This document shows positions 30,292 through 39,380 of a stretch of DNA of 64,000 nucleotides, in pieces. The stretch covers positions 95,721 to 159,720 of the forward strand of contig NZ_FWFP01000012.1 of assembly GCF_900172215.1 (NCBI RefSeq), given 5' to 3'. Made by a program: the position numbers and the translations under genes. The first letter of the stretch is position 1. Every line of letters begins with the position of its first letter. The DNA comes from Ruegeria meonggei. Lineage in GTDB: Bacteria > Pseudomonadota > Alphaproteobacteria > Rhodobacterales > Rhodobacteraceae. The notes under the pieces are model-generated. The model saw only the letters and a program-made list of their open reading frames with translations. It searched no databases and had not been told where the DNA came from.

Positions 30292-31182
30292 TTACTCTAT
30301 GTTCTGCACTTGCTCGCGCATCTGGTCTATTACAGCCTTCAACTCAAGCCCTACCGAGGTCAGGTCAGCGCTTTGCGCCTTCGAGCACAACGTGTTGGCC
30401 TCACGGTTGAACTCCTGCATCAGAAAATCCAATTTGCGCCCGACTGCGACGTCCTGCGACAGCAGATCACGCGCGGCAACCACATGCGCTTTCAGGCGAT
30501 CAATCTCTTCGGTGATATCCGCCTTGACCGCAATCAGCGCCAGTTCCTGTGCGACGCGATCCGGATCTGCACCCTGTGCGTTGTCCATCACCCGCGCCAG
30601 ATTTTCACGCAGTGCCAAAGCCGCCTTGTCTTTCCGCTGCTCGGCCAGTTCGGCAGATTGCTCGGTCAGGTCGGCAACTTGATCGAGTTGACTGTTCAGT
30701 ACACTTGCCAATGCCTGGCCTTCGGTTTCTCGCATTGCAATAAATGCCGACAGAAGGTCAGGAAAGTCCCGGGTCAGCTTTGCTACAATCGGTGCGGGAT
30801 CGTCTGCGTCATTTCCTGCATCCAACATACCTTTTATGGCAATCAGATCTGCCGCGCTTGACGAGGCCAGCGTGACACCACAGGCTGCGGCCATCTTTTG
30901 TGTGCGGGCCATCGCGGTCAATGCAGCAACCATTGCCGTTTCGTTCAGGACCAGATCAGGCGCGGTTTCATCCCGGTTCACCCGCAGCGACAGGGTGACA
31001 TTTCCCCGGTTGAGCGCCTTGGACATCTGCCCCCGCAGCGTCGCTTCAAGCCCGGTCAGCCAGTCCGGCACACGCAGACGCATGTCCAGCCCCTTGCCGT
31101 TCACGCTGCGCAGCTCCCACGTCCAGCTATGTGGTCCCAAAGCCCCTTTGCCCGAAGCGAAACCGGTCATGGATCTGATCAT
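30292..31182 (-). CDS. YicC family endoribonuclease
   Basis: 296 residues. '[11 protein letters not shown]' at the N-terminus and '[20 protein letters not shown]' are the YicC_N hallmarks; the C-terminal DUF1732 part has '[23 protein letters not shown]'. E. coli YicC is an RNase acting on sRNA RyhB; an equivalent role here is inferred only. The ATG at 31182 is the family start; the longer frame adds 55 unrelated residues. 17 bases upstream of gmk. Confidence 0.92.
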   Translation of the reverse strand: MIRSMTGFASGKGALGPHSWTWELRSVNGKGLDMRLRVPDWLTGLEATLRGQMSKALNRGNVTLSLRVNRDETAPDLVLNETAMVAALTAMARTQKMAAACGVTLASSSAADLIAIKGMLDAGNDADDPAPIVAKLTRDFPDLLSAFIAMRETEGQALASVLNSQLDQVADLTEQSAELAEQRKDKAALALRENLARVMDNAQGADPDRVAQELALIAVKADITEEIDRLKAHVVAARDLLSQDVAVGRKLDFLMQEFNREANTLCSKAQSADLTSVGLELKAVIDQMREQVQNIE

Positions 31183-31420
31183 TCCTGCCCTTTCATAAAC
31201 AGCCCGCTGCTGCGTGCCTTCAGCACCTAAAGCCATCCCCCGGTGCAGGGCAAGTCTTTGCAGAGTTTGCCCCTGCGCGCCAGAAGTTAACCATTCATTA
31301 AAGAATTCCTCCAAAATTGAATTAACCCGTGTCAATCTGACCTTCACGGGGGCTGTTCAGTCTTGCAAAGCCCCGATATCTGGCATTTTAAGAAAATGAC
31401 GGTCGATTGACTGTAGGGTG

Positions 31421-32101
31421 ATGAAAATGAAAACCTTTTTCGGGAACGGATCCGGGTCAAACTTTGGAAAGATCGTCGGAATGGATCGTTTTGACAGTGG
31501 GCGCAGCTTGTCGCCCCTTCGCCAGGCCGAGGCGTATTGGACCGCGTTGCTGACAGGCGACGGGGTTCCAATGCGGTCGCAAATCGATCCGCGTGGGCTT
31601 GAGAACATCCTGGAGTACACCTTCATTCTGGAAAGGATCGCGCCCGGATTGGCTCGGTTCCGTCTGGCCGGAAGCCATCTGAACAATCTGGCAGGCATGG
31701 AGGTGCGCGGCATGCCTTTGACGGCATTTTTTGAACCTGACGCGCGGACGGAAATCACGGATGTCCTGGAACAAGTGTTCACCGGGCCTTCGATTGCAGA
31801 GCTTGGGTTGATATCACCGGGCAACCTTGGCCGGGCGCGCATGCAGGCGCGTATGATCCTGTTGCCGCTGAAAAGCGATCTGGGCGACGTCAGCCGCGTT
31901 CTGGGCGTCATGGTCAGTGATGGGGCAGTTGGTACAACGCCGCGGCGCTTCACCATTTCCGACCACCAGATGCGCGCGGCGTCAGACGTGCAGGCACCTC
32001 AGCCCAAGGCTCCGGAAACCGTCGACGGTTTTGCCGAAGATCAGGCCGATTTCAAACGGCCTGGATCACATCTGCGCCTTGTAGTGTCGCGCGACGATTA
32101 A
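31421..32101 (+). CDS. PAS domain-containing protein (PAS_5 type)
   Basis: 226 residues. The central part, 'EAYWTALLTGDGVPMRSQIDPRGLENILEYTFILERIAPGLARFRLAG' in outline, matches the alphaproteobacterial PAS_5/DUF1150-era family that is a stand-alone PAS domain without kinase or cyclase output. The C-terminal 50 residues are polar and probably disordered. Likely a cytosolic signalling protein; ligand and partner unknown. GTAGGG precedes the ATG; GTG three bases earlier and ATG six bases later are alternatives. Confidence 0.8.
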   Translation: MKMKTFFGNGSGSNFGKIVGMDRFDSGRSLSPLRQAEAYWTALLTGDGVPMRSQIDPRGLENILEYTFILERIAPGLARFRLAGSHLNNLAGMEVRGMPLTAFFEPDARTEITDVLEQVFTGPSIAELGLISPGNLGRARMQARMILLPLKSDLGDVSRVLGVMVSDGAVGTTPRRFTISDHQMRAASDVQAPQPKAPETVDGFAEDQADFKRPGSHLRLVVSRDD

Positions 32102-32109
32102 CCATTAAT

Positions 32110-32135
32110 AAAGGCGGGCCAATCAGCCCGCCTTT
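32110..32135. terminator. Bidirectional terminator between PAS gene and aroG
   Basis: Perfect 10-bp stem AAAGGCGGGC (32110-32119) and GCCCGCCTTT (32126-32135) with 6-base loop. The stem ends are A/T rich on both sides, so it can serve both the plus-strand PAS gene and the minus-strand DAHP synthase gene. Confidence 0.85.
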
Positions 32136-32157
32136 GGATTTCTCAGTTTTGCTGACC

Positions 32158-33528
32158 TTAGCTGACTGCGCGTTTTTTACCGTTGCGGCGCAAGTTGGTC
32201 AGTTCTTCGGCGACCAGGAAGGCCAGCTCCAGCGATTGCGTCGCGTTCAAGCGCGGATCGCAAGCGGTGTGGTAGCGGTCCGAGAGGTCCTCTTCTGTCA
32301 CGGCCCGCACGCCGCCGGTGCATTCAGTCACGTCCAGACCTGTCATCTCGAAATGCACGCCGCCGGGGATGGTGCCCTCGGCCTGATGCACGCCAAAGAA
32401 ATCGCGCACCTCGCGCAGGACCGAGTCAAACGGGCGGGTTTTGTACCCCGTCGCCGACTTGATGGTATTGCCATGCATTGGGTCGCAGACCCAGGTAACC
32501 TTGGCGCCCTCTTCCTTGACAGCCTTGACCAGACGCGGCAGATGCTCGCCCGCTTTGCCCGCACCGAACCGCGCGATCAGGGTCAGGCGACCCTCTTCGT
32601 TTTCGGGGTTCAGCTTGGACATCAGAACCTTCAGGTCCTCAGCAGTTGTTGTCGGGCCACATTTCAGACCGATCGGGTTCAGTACACCACTGCAGAATTC
32701 CACATGCGCACCGTCCGGCTGACGCGTACGGTCACCGATCCAGATCATGTGACCCGAGCCTGCCAACCAGTTGCCCGAAGTGGAATCAAGCCGCGTCAGC
32801 GCCTCTTCATATTCCAGCAGCAGGCCTTCGTGGCTGGTGTAGAATTCCACGGTCGAGAATTCATGCGTCGTATCCGCCGTAATCCCGGCCGCGCCCATAA
32901 AGTCGATCGTGTCCTGAATACGGTCCGCGATTTCCGAGTATTTCTGAACGTCCTGCTCATCCGTGAAGCCCAAGGTCCAAGAATGCACCATGCTCATATC
33001 AGCAAAACCACCGGTCGAAAACGCGCGCAACAGGTTTAGCGTTGCAGCAGCCTGCGTGTAGGCCTGCAACATCTTGCCGGGATTCGGGATACGCGATTCT
33101 GGGGTGAAGGCCAGTTCGTTGATGATATCACCGCGGTAGCTGGGCAGTTCCACGCCATCAATCACTTCGGTGGGCGCGCTGCGCGGCTTGGCAAACTGTC
33201 CGGCCATCCGGCCCACTTTCACCACGGGCACCTTGGCACCATAAGTCAGCACCATTGCCATCTGCAGCATCACCTTAAAGGTGTCACGGATCGCATCCGC
33301 GCTGAATTGTTCAAAGCTTTCAGCACAATCCCCGCCCTGCAACAGGAAGGCCTCGCCGCGACCGGCGGCACCCAAATGTTGCTTCAGACGCCGCGCCTCA
33401 CCAGCAAAGACCAGCGGGGGATACTGTGAAAGCTGGCCCTCGACCTTGGCCAAGGCGGCCGCGTCGGTATAGTCTGGCATCTGAACCCGTGGCTTGTTGC
33501 GCCAGTTCGTTTTTTGCCATTCGGTCAT
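32158..33528 (-). CDS. aroG: Class II 3-deoxy-7-phosphoheptulonate synthase
   Basis: 456 residues, the length of plant-type (class II) DAHP synthases. '[11 protein letters not shown]', '[16 protein letters not shown]', '[16 protein letters not shown]', '[10 protein letters not shown]' (metal His) and 'GGVHFEMTG' are characteristic. It condenses PEP and erythrose 4-phosphate, the first step of the shikimate pathway; aroQ of the same pathway lies 20 kb away. ATG at 33528 has CGGAGA upstream. Divergent from the GlxA-type regulator. Confidence 0.95.
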   Translation of the reverse strand: MTEWQKTNWRNKPRVQMPDYTDAAALAKVEGQLSQYPPLVFAGEARRLKQHLGAAGRGEAFLLQGGDCAESFEQFSADAIRDTFKVMLQMAMVLTYGAKVPVVKVGRMAGQFAKPRSAPTEVIDGVELPSYRGDIINELAFTPESRIPNPGKMLQAYTQAAATLNLLRAFSTGGFADMSMVHSWTLGFTDEQDVQKYSEIADRIQDTIDFMGAAGITADTTHEFSTVEFYTSHEGLLLEYEEALTRLDSTSGNWLAGSGHMIWIGDRTRQPDGAHVEFCSGVLNPIGLKCGPTTTAEDLKVLMSKLNPENEEGRLTLIARFGAGKAGEHLPRLVKAVKEEGAKVTWVCDPMHGNTIKSATGYKTRPFDSVLREVRDFFGVHQAEGTIPGGVHFEMTGLDVTECTGGVRAVTEEDLSDRYHTACDPRLNATQSLELAFLVAEELTNLRRNGKKRAVS

Positions 33529-33608
33529 AGCTTTGATCTCCGCTGAAGTAGTCAGGTCGTCTCTATACAAAATGCAATGAAGAGTGACCATATCCGATTT
33601 GGACCTCT

Positions 33609-33669
33609 TGACGTGGCAAACAAGCTTTGATCATGGTGGCCGCCAAACCTGTCGCCGGACGCCACGTCA
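33609..33669. repeat. 9-bp inverted repeat before GlxA-type gene
   Basis: TGACGTGGC (33609-33617) and GCCACGTCA (33661-33669), perfect, 43 bases apart, between divergent aroG and the regulator gene. It could be a looping operator or a leader stem. TTGACG overlaps the left arm as a possible -35 element, but no convincing -10 follows. Confidence 0.4.
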
Positions 33670-33697
33670 CTCAGCGCCGAATCAAGGACACCTCGCC

Positions 33698-34702
33698 ATG
33701 CAAGAGCAACGCCAAGTTGTCACTGTGGAAGACACTGCGACCAAGCCTCGTCACTACGTATTTGTCCTGTTGGACAAGTTCTCGCTGTTGTGTTTTGCAT
33801 CGGCCCTGGACAGTTTGCGTATCGCGAACCGAATGGCCCACAAAGAGCTTTATTCCTGGAGCTTCGCCGGTGAAGGTGGTGAAACTATCAAATGTTCCGC
33901 CGGCACCGAGTTCAATCTGGACACAGACCTGATCGAATTACAGCGCGACGATGTTGTCCTTATCTGCGGCGGTGTCGATGTTCAGGCGGCGACGACCAAG
34001 AAAGTTTTGAACTGGGTCCGCCGCGAGGCACGCCGGGGACTGCGTATCGGCGGGCTTTGCACTGCAGCCTATACCTTGGCCAAGGCCGGTCTTTTGGACG
34101 GAAAGCGCGCGACTATTCACTGGGAAAACTCGGACAGTTTTATCGAAGAGTTTGATGAGGTCGAATTGACCAAATCGGTTTTCCAGATTGACGGAAACCG
34201 GATGACCACAGCCGGCGGCACGTCTTCTATTGACCTGATGCTGAAAATCATCGCCCAAGATTTTGGTGAAAACCTTGCCAACGCTGTCGCGGATCAGCTG
34301 ATATATTCCTCGATCCGCACAGATCAGGATACTCAACGCCTGTCCACGCCGACCCGGATTGGCGTGCGTCACCCGAAGCTGAGCCAGGTTATCCTGATGA
34401 TGGAAAAGAACATCGAAGAGCCGATCTCGCCTTCGGTCCTGGCAAAGGATGTCGGTATGTCGACGCGCCAATTGGAACGCCTGTTCCGGAGATATCTGAG
34501 CCGTTCTCCCAAGCGCTATTACATGGAGTTGCGCCTGCACAAGGCCCGCAACCTGCTGATGCAGACCGACATGAGCGTGATCAACGTTGCGCTGGCCTGC
34601 GGCTTTGCCAGCCCGTCGCATTTCTCAAAATGCTACCGGGCGCATTACAACACTACGCCCTATCGCGAACGAGGTGCGCAGAGTGGGCGGTTGTCGGTCT
34701 AG
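33698..34702 (+). CDS. GlxA family transcriptional regulator (DJ-1/PfpI + AraC HTH)
   Basis: 334 residues. Residues about 20-190 are a DJ-1/PfpI-like domain ('VFVLLDKFSLLCFASALDSLR', 'GGLCTAAYTLAKAGLLDGKRAT' with a Cys at the nucleophile elbow, 'GTSSIDLML'). The C-terminal 100 residues are AraC double HTH ('DVGMSTRQLERLFRRYLSRSPKRYY', 'VALACGFASPSHFSKCYRAHY'). Relatives regulate choline, carnitine, glycine betaine or arginine catabolism; the target here is unknown. ATG at 33698 preferred over a longer frame from 33584. Overlaps the sugar dehydrogenase gene end by 4 bases. Confidence 0.9.
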   Translation: MQEQRQVVTVEDTATKPRHYVFVLLDKFSLLCFASALDSLRIANRMAHKELYSWSFAGEGGETIKCSAGTEFNLDTDLIELQRDDVVLICGGVDVQAATTKKVLNWVRREARRGLRIGGLCTAAYTLAKAGLLDGKRATIHWENSDSFIEEFDEVELTKSVFQIDGNRMTTAGGTSSIDLMLKIIAQDFGENLANAVADQLIYSSIRTDQDTQRLSTPTRIGVRHPKLSQVILMMEKNIEEPISPSVLAKDVGMSTRQLERLFRRYLSRSPKRYYMELRLHKARNLLMQTDMSVINVALACGFASPSHFSKCYRAHYNTTPYRERGAQSGRLSV

Positions 34703-35796
34703 CTGCCCGGGGTCATGCGGTACACAACGCCCCGCCCGACCGAAATAAACCAGATCGACCCGTCGGCCGCTTCGACGATGTCGCGCACGCGGTCGGTTTC
34801 TGGGCCTTCGATCTGTTCGACTTCGCGCAGCGGTGTTCCGGCTAGCCGGGCGATGTAATCAAACTTGAGTGACCCGACAAAAATGTCGCCCGTCCACTGC
34901 GGCCAGAGCTGCCCGGAATAGACCATCAACCCCGAGGGGGCGATGGACGGGTCCCAATAGTGCTGCGGCTGCTCCAACCCCGGTTTTGCATTCCCATCGC
35001 CGATTTTCTGACCCGAGTAATGCACACCATAAGAAATGATCGGCCAGCCATAGTTCTGCCCGGGTGCAATCAGGTTGACCTCGTCCCCGCCTTTGGCGCC
35101 ATGTTCCGACACCCACAGGCGTCCCTGCGCATCCAGCCCGGCACCCTGTGGGTTGCGGTGGCCATAGGTCCAGATTTCGGGGCGACTGTTGGCGTCACCG
35201 ACAAAGGGGTTATCCGCCGGCACCGTCCCATCGCGATTGATCCGAATGATCGTTCCCATAAGGTTGCTGCGGTCCTGCGCGGCAGGACGGTCACCCCGAT
35301 CGCCAATTGTGACAAACAACGTGCCGTCCTCGGCCTCAACCACGCGAGAGCCGAAATGACGGCCCGATGATCCGCCCGGAACCGCCTCGAACAAAACGCG
35401 CAGCTTGGTTAGACGGTGACCGTCCTTTGACAGCCGTGCAACGGCAAGTGCGGTTCCGGCGCCGTTCTTCTGGGGTTTTGAATAAGTCAGAAAGACTTCA
35501 CGGCTTTGCGCAAAGTCCCGCGCAACAGTGACATCCAGCAACCCGCCCTGCCCGCGTGTTGCGACTTTGGGCACGCCTTTGACCCGGTCCGCCTGCCCAT
35601 TCGCCACATACAAAAGCTCACCATCGCGTTCGGTCACCAGAAAAGTGCCATCCGGCAGAATTCCGATTGCCCAAGGTGTATCCAGCCCCTCGATCATTGG
35701 TGTCACCTGCACGGGCCCGGATGAAGTCTGCAAGACATCCGCGCTGGCCGAACCAACACCGAGGGACAAAACCAGAATCGCAACAGCTCTTATCAT
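34699..35796 (-). CDS. PQQ-dependent sugar dehydrogenase
   Basis: 365 residues. Signal peptide MIRAVAILVLSLGVGSASA. Six-bladed beta-propeller of the soluble glucose/aldose dehydrogenase family: 'GLDTPWAIGILPDGTFLVTERDGEL', 'SSGRHFGSRVVEAEDGTLFVTIGDRGDR' (catalytic His region), 'YGHRNPQGAGLDAQGRLW', 'HGAKGGDEVN'. Oxidises aldoses in the periplasm if PQQ is available. ATG at 35796 has GGAGA six bases upstream. No pqq genes are in the window. Confidence 0.9.
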   Translation of the reverse strand: MIRAVAILVLSLGVGSASADVLQTSSGPVQVTPMIEGLDTPWAIGILPDGTFLVTERDGELLYVANGQADRVKGVPKVATRGQGGLLDVTVARDFAQSREVFLTYSKPQKNGAGTALAVARLSKDGHRLTKLRVLFEAVPGGSSGRHFGSRVVEAEDGTLFVTIGDRGDRPAAQDRSNLMGTIIRINRDGTVPADNPFVGDANSRPEIWTYGHRNPQGAGLDAQGRLWVSEHGAKGGDEVNLIAPGQNYGWPIISYGVHYSGQKIGDGNAKPGLEQPQHYWDPSIAPSGLMVYSGQLWPQWTGDIFVGSLKFDYIARLAGTPLREVEQIEGPETDRVRDIVEAADGSIWFISVGRGVVYRMTPGS

Positions 35797-35963
35797 CTTG
35801 GTCTCCATTTTCTGGATGTTCGCCGGTGAACGGCACGACAAACCCATAGAAACAAATAGGATTGTTGGCGGTAAAAACACAATTTCGTTAGGACTTTTCT
35901 TTTTCAGACAGCTTGCCTAGGGTCGAGCCCAGAACGAAAACGTTCCAATATGGGAGTAACCTA

Positions 35964-37145
35964 ATGAAAAAGCTGCTTACAGCAACTGCAGCAACCGCCC
36001 TGCTGGCGGGCACCGCGATGGCCGAAGATGTCAAGCTGGGGGTCCTTTTCGGATTTACCGGACCAATTGAATCGCTGGCACCTGCTATGGGTTCCGGCGC
36101 GGAAATGGCGATGGCCGAAGTCACCGAATCTGGCAAGCTGCTGGATGGCACATCCGTTGTTGGGATGCGCGCCGACACAGGCTGCATCGACAACGGTCTG
36201 TCGACCTCAAACGGAGAACGCATGATCGCGGACGGCGTTTCGGGTATCATCGGTGGCGATTGCTCGGGCGTGACCGGTGCGATCCTGCAGAACGTCGCCA
36301 TTCCAAACGGCATGGTGATGATTTCACCCTCGGCAACCTCACCGGGCCTGTCGACCATGGAAGACAACGGTTTGTTCTTCCGCACCGCCCCGTCGGATGC
36401 GCGTGAAGGTCAAGTGATGGCAGACATCCTGAACGACCGTGGCATCAGCTCGATCGCTCTGACCTACACCAACAACGACTACGGCAAGGGCCTTGCGGAT
36501 GCGATCCAGTCGTCGTTTGAAGCCGCAGGTGGCGAAGTGACCATCGTCGCAGCCCACGAAGACGGCAAAGCCGATTACTCGGCCGAAGTTGGTGCTCTGG
36601 CCTCGGCCGGTGGCGACATTCTGGTCGTCGCGGGTTATCTGGACCAGGGCGGTCTGGGCATCATTCAGTCGTCGCTGGACAGCGGTGCGTTTGACACGTT
36701 CGGCCTGCCGGGTGGCATGATCGGCGACTCGCTGCCTGCGAACGTTGGTGCTGACCTGAACGGGTCGTTTGGCCAGATCGCCGGTTCCGGCGGTGAAGGT
36801 GCTGAAAAGTACTTTGCTATGGCCGAAGCCGCGGGCTTTGATGGCTCGTCACCCTATTCGCCTGAATCCTACGACGCTGCTGCGCTGTTCATGTTGGCGA
36901 TGCAGGCCGCTGGGTCGACCAACCCTGCCGACTATGGCGCCAAAATCCTGGACGTCGCCAACGAACCTGGCGAGAAAATCTATCCGGGTGAACTGGCCAA
37001 AGGTCTGGAATTGCTGGCTGCAGGTCAGGACATCGACTATGTCGGCGCGTCCGGCGTGGAATTGATTGGCCCCGGTGAAAGCGCCGGATCCTACCGCGAG
37101 ATCGAAGTGACCGACGGCGAGAACAAGACCGTCAACTTCCGTTGA
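35964..37145 (+). CDS. Branched-chain amino-acid-type ABC transporter substrate-binding protein
   Basis: 393 residues. Signal peptide MKKLLTATAATALLAGTAMA. The mature start 'EDVKLGVLFGFTGPIESLAPAM' and 'IIGGDCSGVTGAILQNVAIPNGMVMISPSATSPGLS' fit the periplasmic-binding-protein type 1 (LivJ/LivK) fold. Ligand may be an amino acid, amide or urea-like compound; the sequence does not decide. GGGAG precedes the ATG. It heads the transport operon. Confidence 0.92.
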   Translation: MKKLLTATAATALLAGTAMAEDVKLGVLFGFTGPIESLAPAMGSGAEMAMAEVTESGKLLDGTSVVGMRADTGCIDNGLSTSNGERMIADGVSGIIGGDCSGVTGAILQNVAIPNGMVMISPSATSPGLSTMEDNGLFFRTAPSDAREGQVMADILNDRGISSIALTYTNNDYGKGLADAIQSSFEAAGGEVTIVAAHEDGKADYSAEVGALASAGGDILVVAGYLDQGGLGIIQSSLDSGAFDTFGLPGGMIGDSLPANVGADLNGSFGQIAGSGGEGAEKYFAMAEAAGFDGSSPYSPESYDAAALFMLAMQAAGSTNPADYGAKILDVANEPGEKIYPGELAKGLELLAAGQDIDYVGASGVELIGPGESAGSYREIEVTDGENKTVNFR

Positions 37146-37172
37146 TCCAGCAATAAAAGTCATAATACCAAG

Positions 37173-37201
37173 CAGCCCGGGCCTTGTGTCCGGGCTGTTT
37201 C
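37173..37201 (+). terminator. Attenuating hairpin after substrate-binding protein gene
   Basis: Perfect 8-bp stem CAGCCCGG (37173-37180) and CCGGGCTG (37190-37197), then TTTCAA. A weak terminator that would lower expression of the ATPase and permease genes relative to the binding protein. Confidence 0.7.
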
Positions 37202-37274
37202 AATGACAAAAGGCCGCACCTCTTTGCAGGGGATGGGCAAACAAGAACGCCGAACAGGGCGGCTAGGGGAATAG

Positions 37275-38063
37275 ATGATCGTCGTCGAGGACGTGCATAA
37301 GCATTTCGGCGGTTTTCATGCGGTGGACGGGGCATCGCTTGAAATCCAAATGGGCTCGATCACCGGCCTGATCGGGCCGAACGGGGCCGGAAAAACCACA
37401 CTGTTCAACGTGATTGCGGGCGTTCTGCCACCAACCAGCGGCAGGGTGTTCATGGATGGTGAGGACATCACCGGCCTGCCACCGCATGATCTGTTTCACA
37501 AAGGCTTGTTGCGGACCTTCCAGATCGCGCATGAGTTTTCGTCGATGAGCTGCCGCGAGAACCTGATGTTGGTGCCCGGCGCGCAATCGGGTGAATCGCT
37601 GTGGAACACCTGGTTCGGGCGCAAGCGCATCGCAGATGAAGAGCGCGCCCTGGCGGCCCGCGCCGATGAGGTGCTGGAATTTCTGACCATTGAACACCTC
37701 GCCGATCACAAGGCCGGTCAGGTCTCGGGTGGGCAGAAGAAACTGCTGGAGCTTGGACGCACCATGATGGTCGACGCCAAGATCGTGTTTCTGGACGAAG
37801 TCGGCGCCGGTGTGAACCGCACCCTGCTGATGACCATCGCCGACACCATTCTGCGTCTGAACAAGGAACGCGGCTATACCTTTGTGGTCATCGAGCACGA
37901 CATGGATTTCATCGGCAAAATCTGCGACCCGGTCATCTGTATGGCCGAAGGCAAGGTTCTCGCCGAGGGAACTTTGGACGAGATCAAGGCCAATGAACAC
38001 GTGATCGAAGCCTATCTGGGCACCGGCCTGAAGAACAAAGACAAGCTGGAGGCCCAAACATGA
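37275..38063 (+). CDS. ABC transporter ATP-binding protein (LivG type)
   Basis: 262 residues. Walker A 'GPNGAGKTTLFNVIAG', signature 'VSGGQKKLLELGRTMMVDAKIVFLDEVGAGV' (note VSGGQ and a DEV Walker B end instead of DEP), H-loop 'VVIEHDMDFIGKICD'. 'RTFQIAHEFSSMSCRENLML' resembles the LivG Q-loop. One of two ATPases energising uptake. RBS AGGGGAA; overlaps the next gene by 4 bases. Confidence 0.92.
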   Translation: MIVVEDVHKHFGGFHAVDGASLEIQMGSITGLIGPNGAGKTTLFNVIAGVLPPTSGRVFMDGEDITGLPPHDLFHKGLLRTFQIAHEFSSMSCRENLMLVPGAQSGESLWNTWFGRKRIADEERALAARADEVLEFLTIEHLADHKAGQVSGGQKKLLELGRTMMVDAKIVFLDEVGAGVNRTLLMTIADTILRLNKERGYTFVVIEHDMDFIGKICDPVICMAEGKVLAEGTLDEIKANEHVIEAYLGTGLKNKDKLEAQT

Positions 38064-38902
38064 CCGCTGGCATGAGTGACAATCCCTACCAGGACGATAA
38101 GGGCAACAAGGATGCCTCGATCACCAACACGGCGGGCATTGGGACAATGACGCCGGCCCACCGTAAAAGCGGTGAAACGCATTCGGTCAAAGGTGGTCCG
38201 TTTCTGATTGGCGACACGATGACGGGCGGTTACGGCAAAGGGCCGGACATCCTGCACGATTGCACCATCGCCGTCGACAAAGGTGAGATCGCGGTGATCG
38301 TCGGCCCCAATGGTGCTGGTAAATCCACTGCCATGAAGGCCGTGTTCGGCATGCTGGACGTGCGCGCAGGCGCGGTGCGGCTGGATGGTGAGGATATCAC
38401 CACCCTCACTCCACAGGACCGGGTGATCCGGGGCATGGGCTTTGTTCCGCAAACGCAGAACATCTTCACTTCAATGACGGTCGAAGAGAACCTCGAAATG
38501 GGCGCGTTCATCCGCCGTGACGATATCTCGGACACGATGGAGCAGGTCTATGACCTGTTCCCCATCCTGCGTGACAAACGCGACCAGGCGGCCGGAGAAC
38601 TGTCGGGCGGTCAGCGCCAGCAGGTCGCCGTGGGTCGTGCACTGATGACCCAGCCCAAAGTGTTGATGCTGGACGAACCAACTGCCGGTGTCTCGCCCAT
38701 CGTGATGGATGAGTTGTTTGACCGGATCATCGAGGTTTCCCGCACCGGGTTGCCGATCCTGATGGTTGAGCAGAACGCTCGTCAGGCGTTAGAGATCGCC
38801 GACAAGGGATATGTGCTGGTTCAGGGGCGGAATGCCTATACCGGCACGGGCAAGGAACTGCTGGCCGATCCAGAGGTTCGTAAGAGTTTCTTGGGGGGAT
38901 AA
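38060..38902 (+). CDS. ABC transporter ATP-binding protein (LivF type) with N-terminal extension
   Basis: 280 residues; LivF proteins are usually about 235. The first 45 or so residues are polar (Asp/Asn/Gly/Thr-rich, 'NPYQDDKGNKDASITN') and precede the normal 'GGYGKGPDILHDCTIAVDKGE'. Walker A 'GPNGAGKSTAMKAVFG', signature 'LSGGQRQQVAVGRALM', Walker B 'VLMLDEPTAGVSP', H-loop replaced as usual in LivF by 'MVEQNARQAL'. Starts inside the previous stop (ATGA). Confidence 0.92.
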   Translation: MTAGMSDNPYQDDKGNKDASITNTAGIGTMTPAHRKSGETHSVKGGPFLIGDTMTGGYGKGPDILHDCTIAVDKGEIAVIVGPNGAGKSTAMKAVFGMLDVRAGAVRLDGEDITTLTPQDRVIRGMGFVPQTQNIFTSMTVEENLEMGAFIRRDDISDTMEQVYDLFPILRDKRDQAAGELSGGQRQQVAVGRALMTQPKVLMLDEPTAGVSPIVMDELFDRIIEVSRTGLPILMVEQNARQALEIADKGYVLVQGRNAYTGTGKELLADPEVRKSFLGG

Positions 38903-38906
38903 GTTG

Positions 38907-39380
38907 ATGAAAAAAGCTCCTTCTCTTAAGTACTTGGTGCCGTACCTACTTACTTTACTTCTGGTTTTTGAAACTCCAGCACTCGCCGCAGAACAAGAAT
39001 TATCCAGCGCAGCGACCGAAATTCTTGCCCAAGGTGGAAACGTGCTCAGGTGTTCGATAACTGAGGCATGTAAAAGAGGAAGGTGTGCCAATACCGAGAA
39101 ACTGGTCGAAATCGCGCTCAGCGATATTAACGGTAACGCTGGTGCGGACGACGGATCAGCGTACTTGGTGCAAAAAGGTAGCTGGATCGAAGCTACAAAG
39201 CAAAGTGATGCAACAGGTACTAAAATTGGCAATCAAATCACGATCATCTTGCCGGGGTTCGGCGACTCAGTTGCGATGGCATCGATTGATTTGACTTCAA
39301 ATGAAATTGCGTACTCTGAGCATTTGTCAGCTACATTTGGTGTATCCAACCACTACGGTTCATGCGAGGCGGTAAACTAA
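38907..39380 (+). CDS. Hypothetical secreted protein inside the transporter operon
   Basis: 157 residues, no family recognised. N-terminal MKKAPSLKYLVPYLLTLLLV leads to a Sec signal ending ALA-A near residue 28. The mature protein has four cysteines including 'CSITEACKRGRC', and a C-terminal 'SNHYGSCEAVN'. It starts 5 bases after livF-type stop (GGGGGGATAAGTTG before it) and its TAA overlaps the permease ATG (TAATG), so it is translationally integrated. Base composition is visibly more A/T-rich than the flanking genes, which suggests insertion into an existing operon. Confidence 0.75.
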   Translation: MKKAPSLKYLVPYLLTLLLVFETPALAAEQELSSAATEILAQGGNVLRCSITEACKRGRCANTEKLVEIALSDINGNAGADDGSAYLVQKGSWIEATKQSDATGTKIGNQITIILPGFGDSVAMASIDLTSNEIAYSEHLSATFGVSNHYGSCEAVN

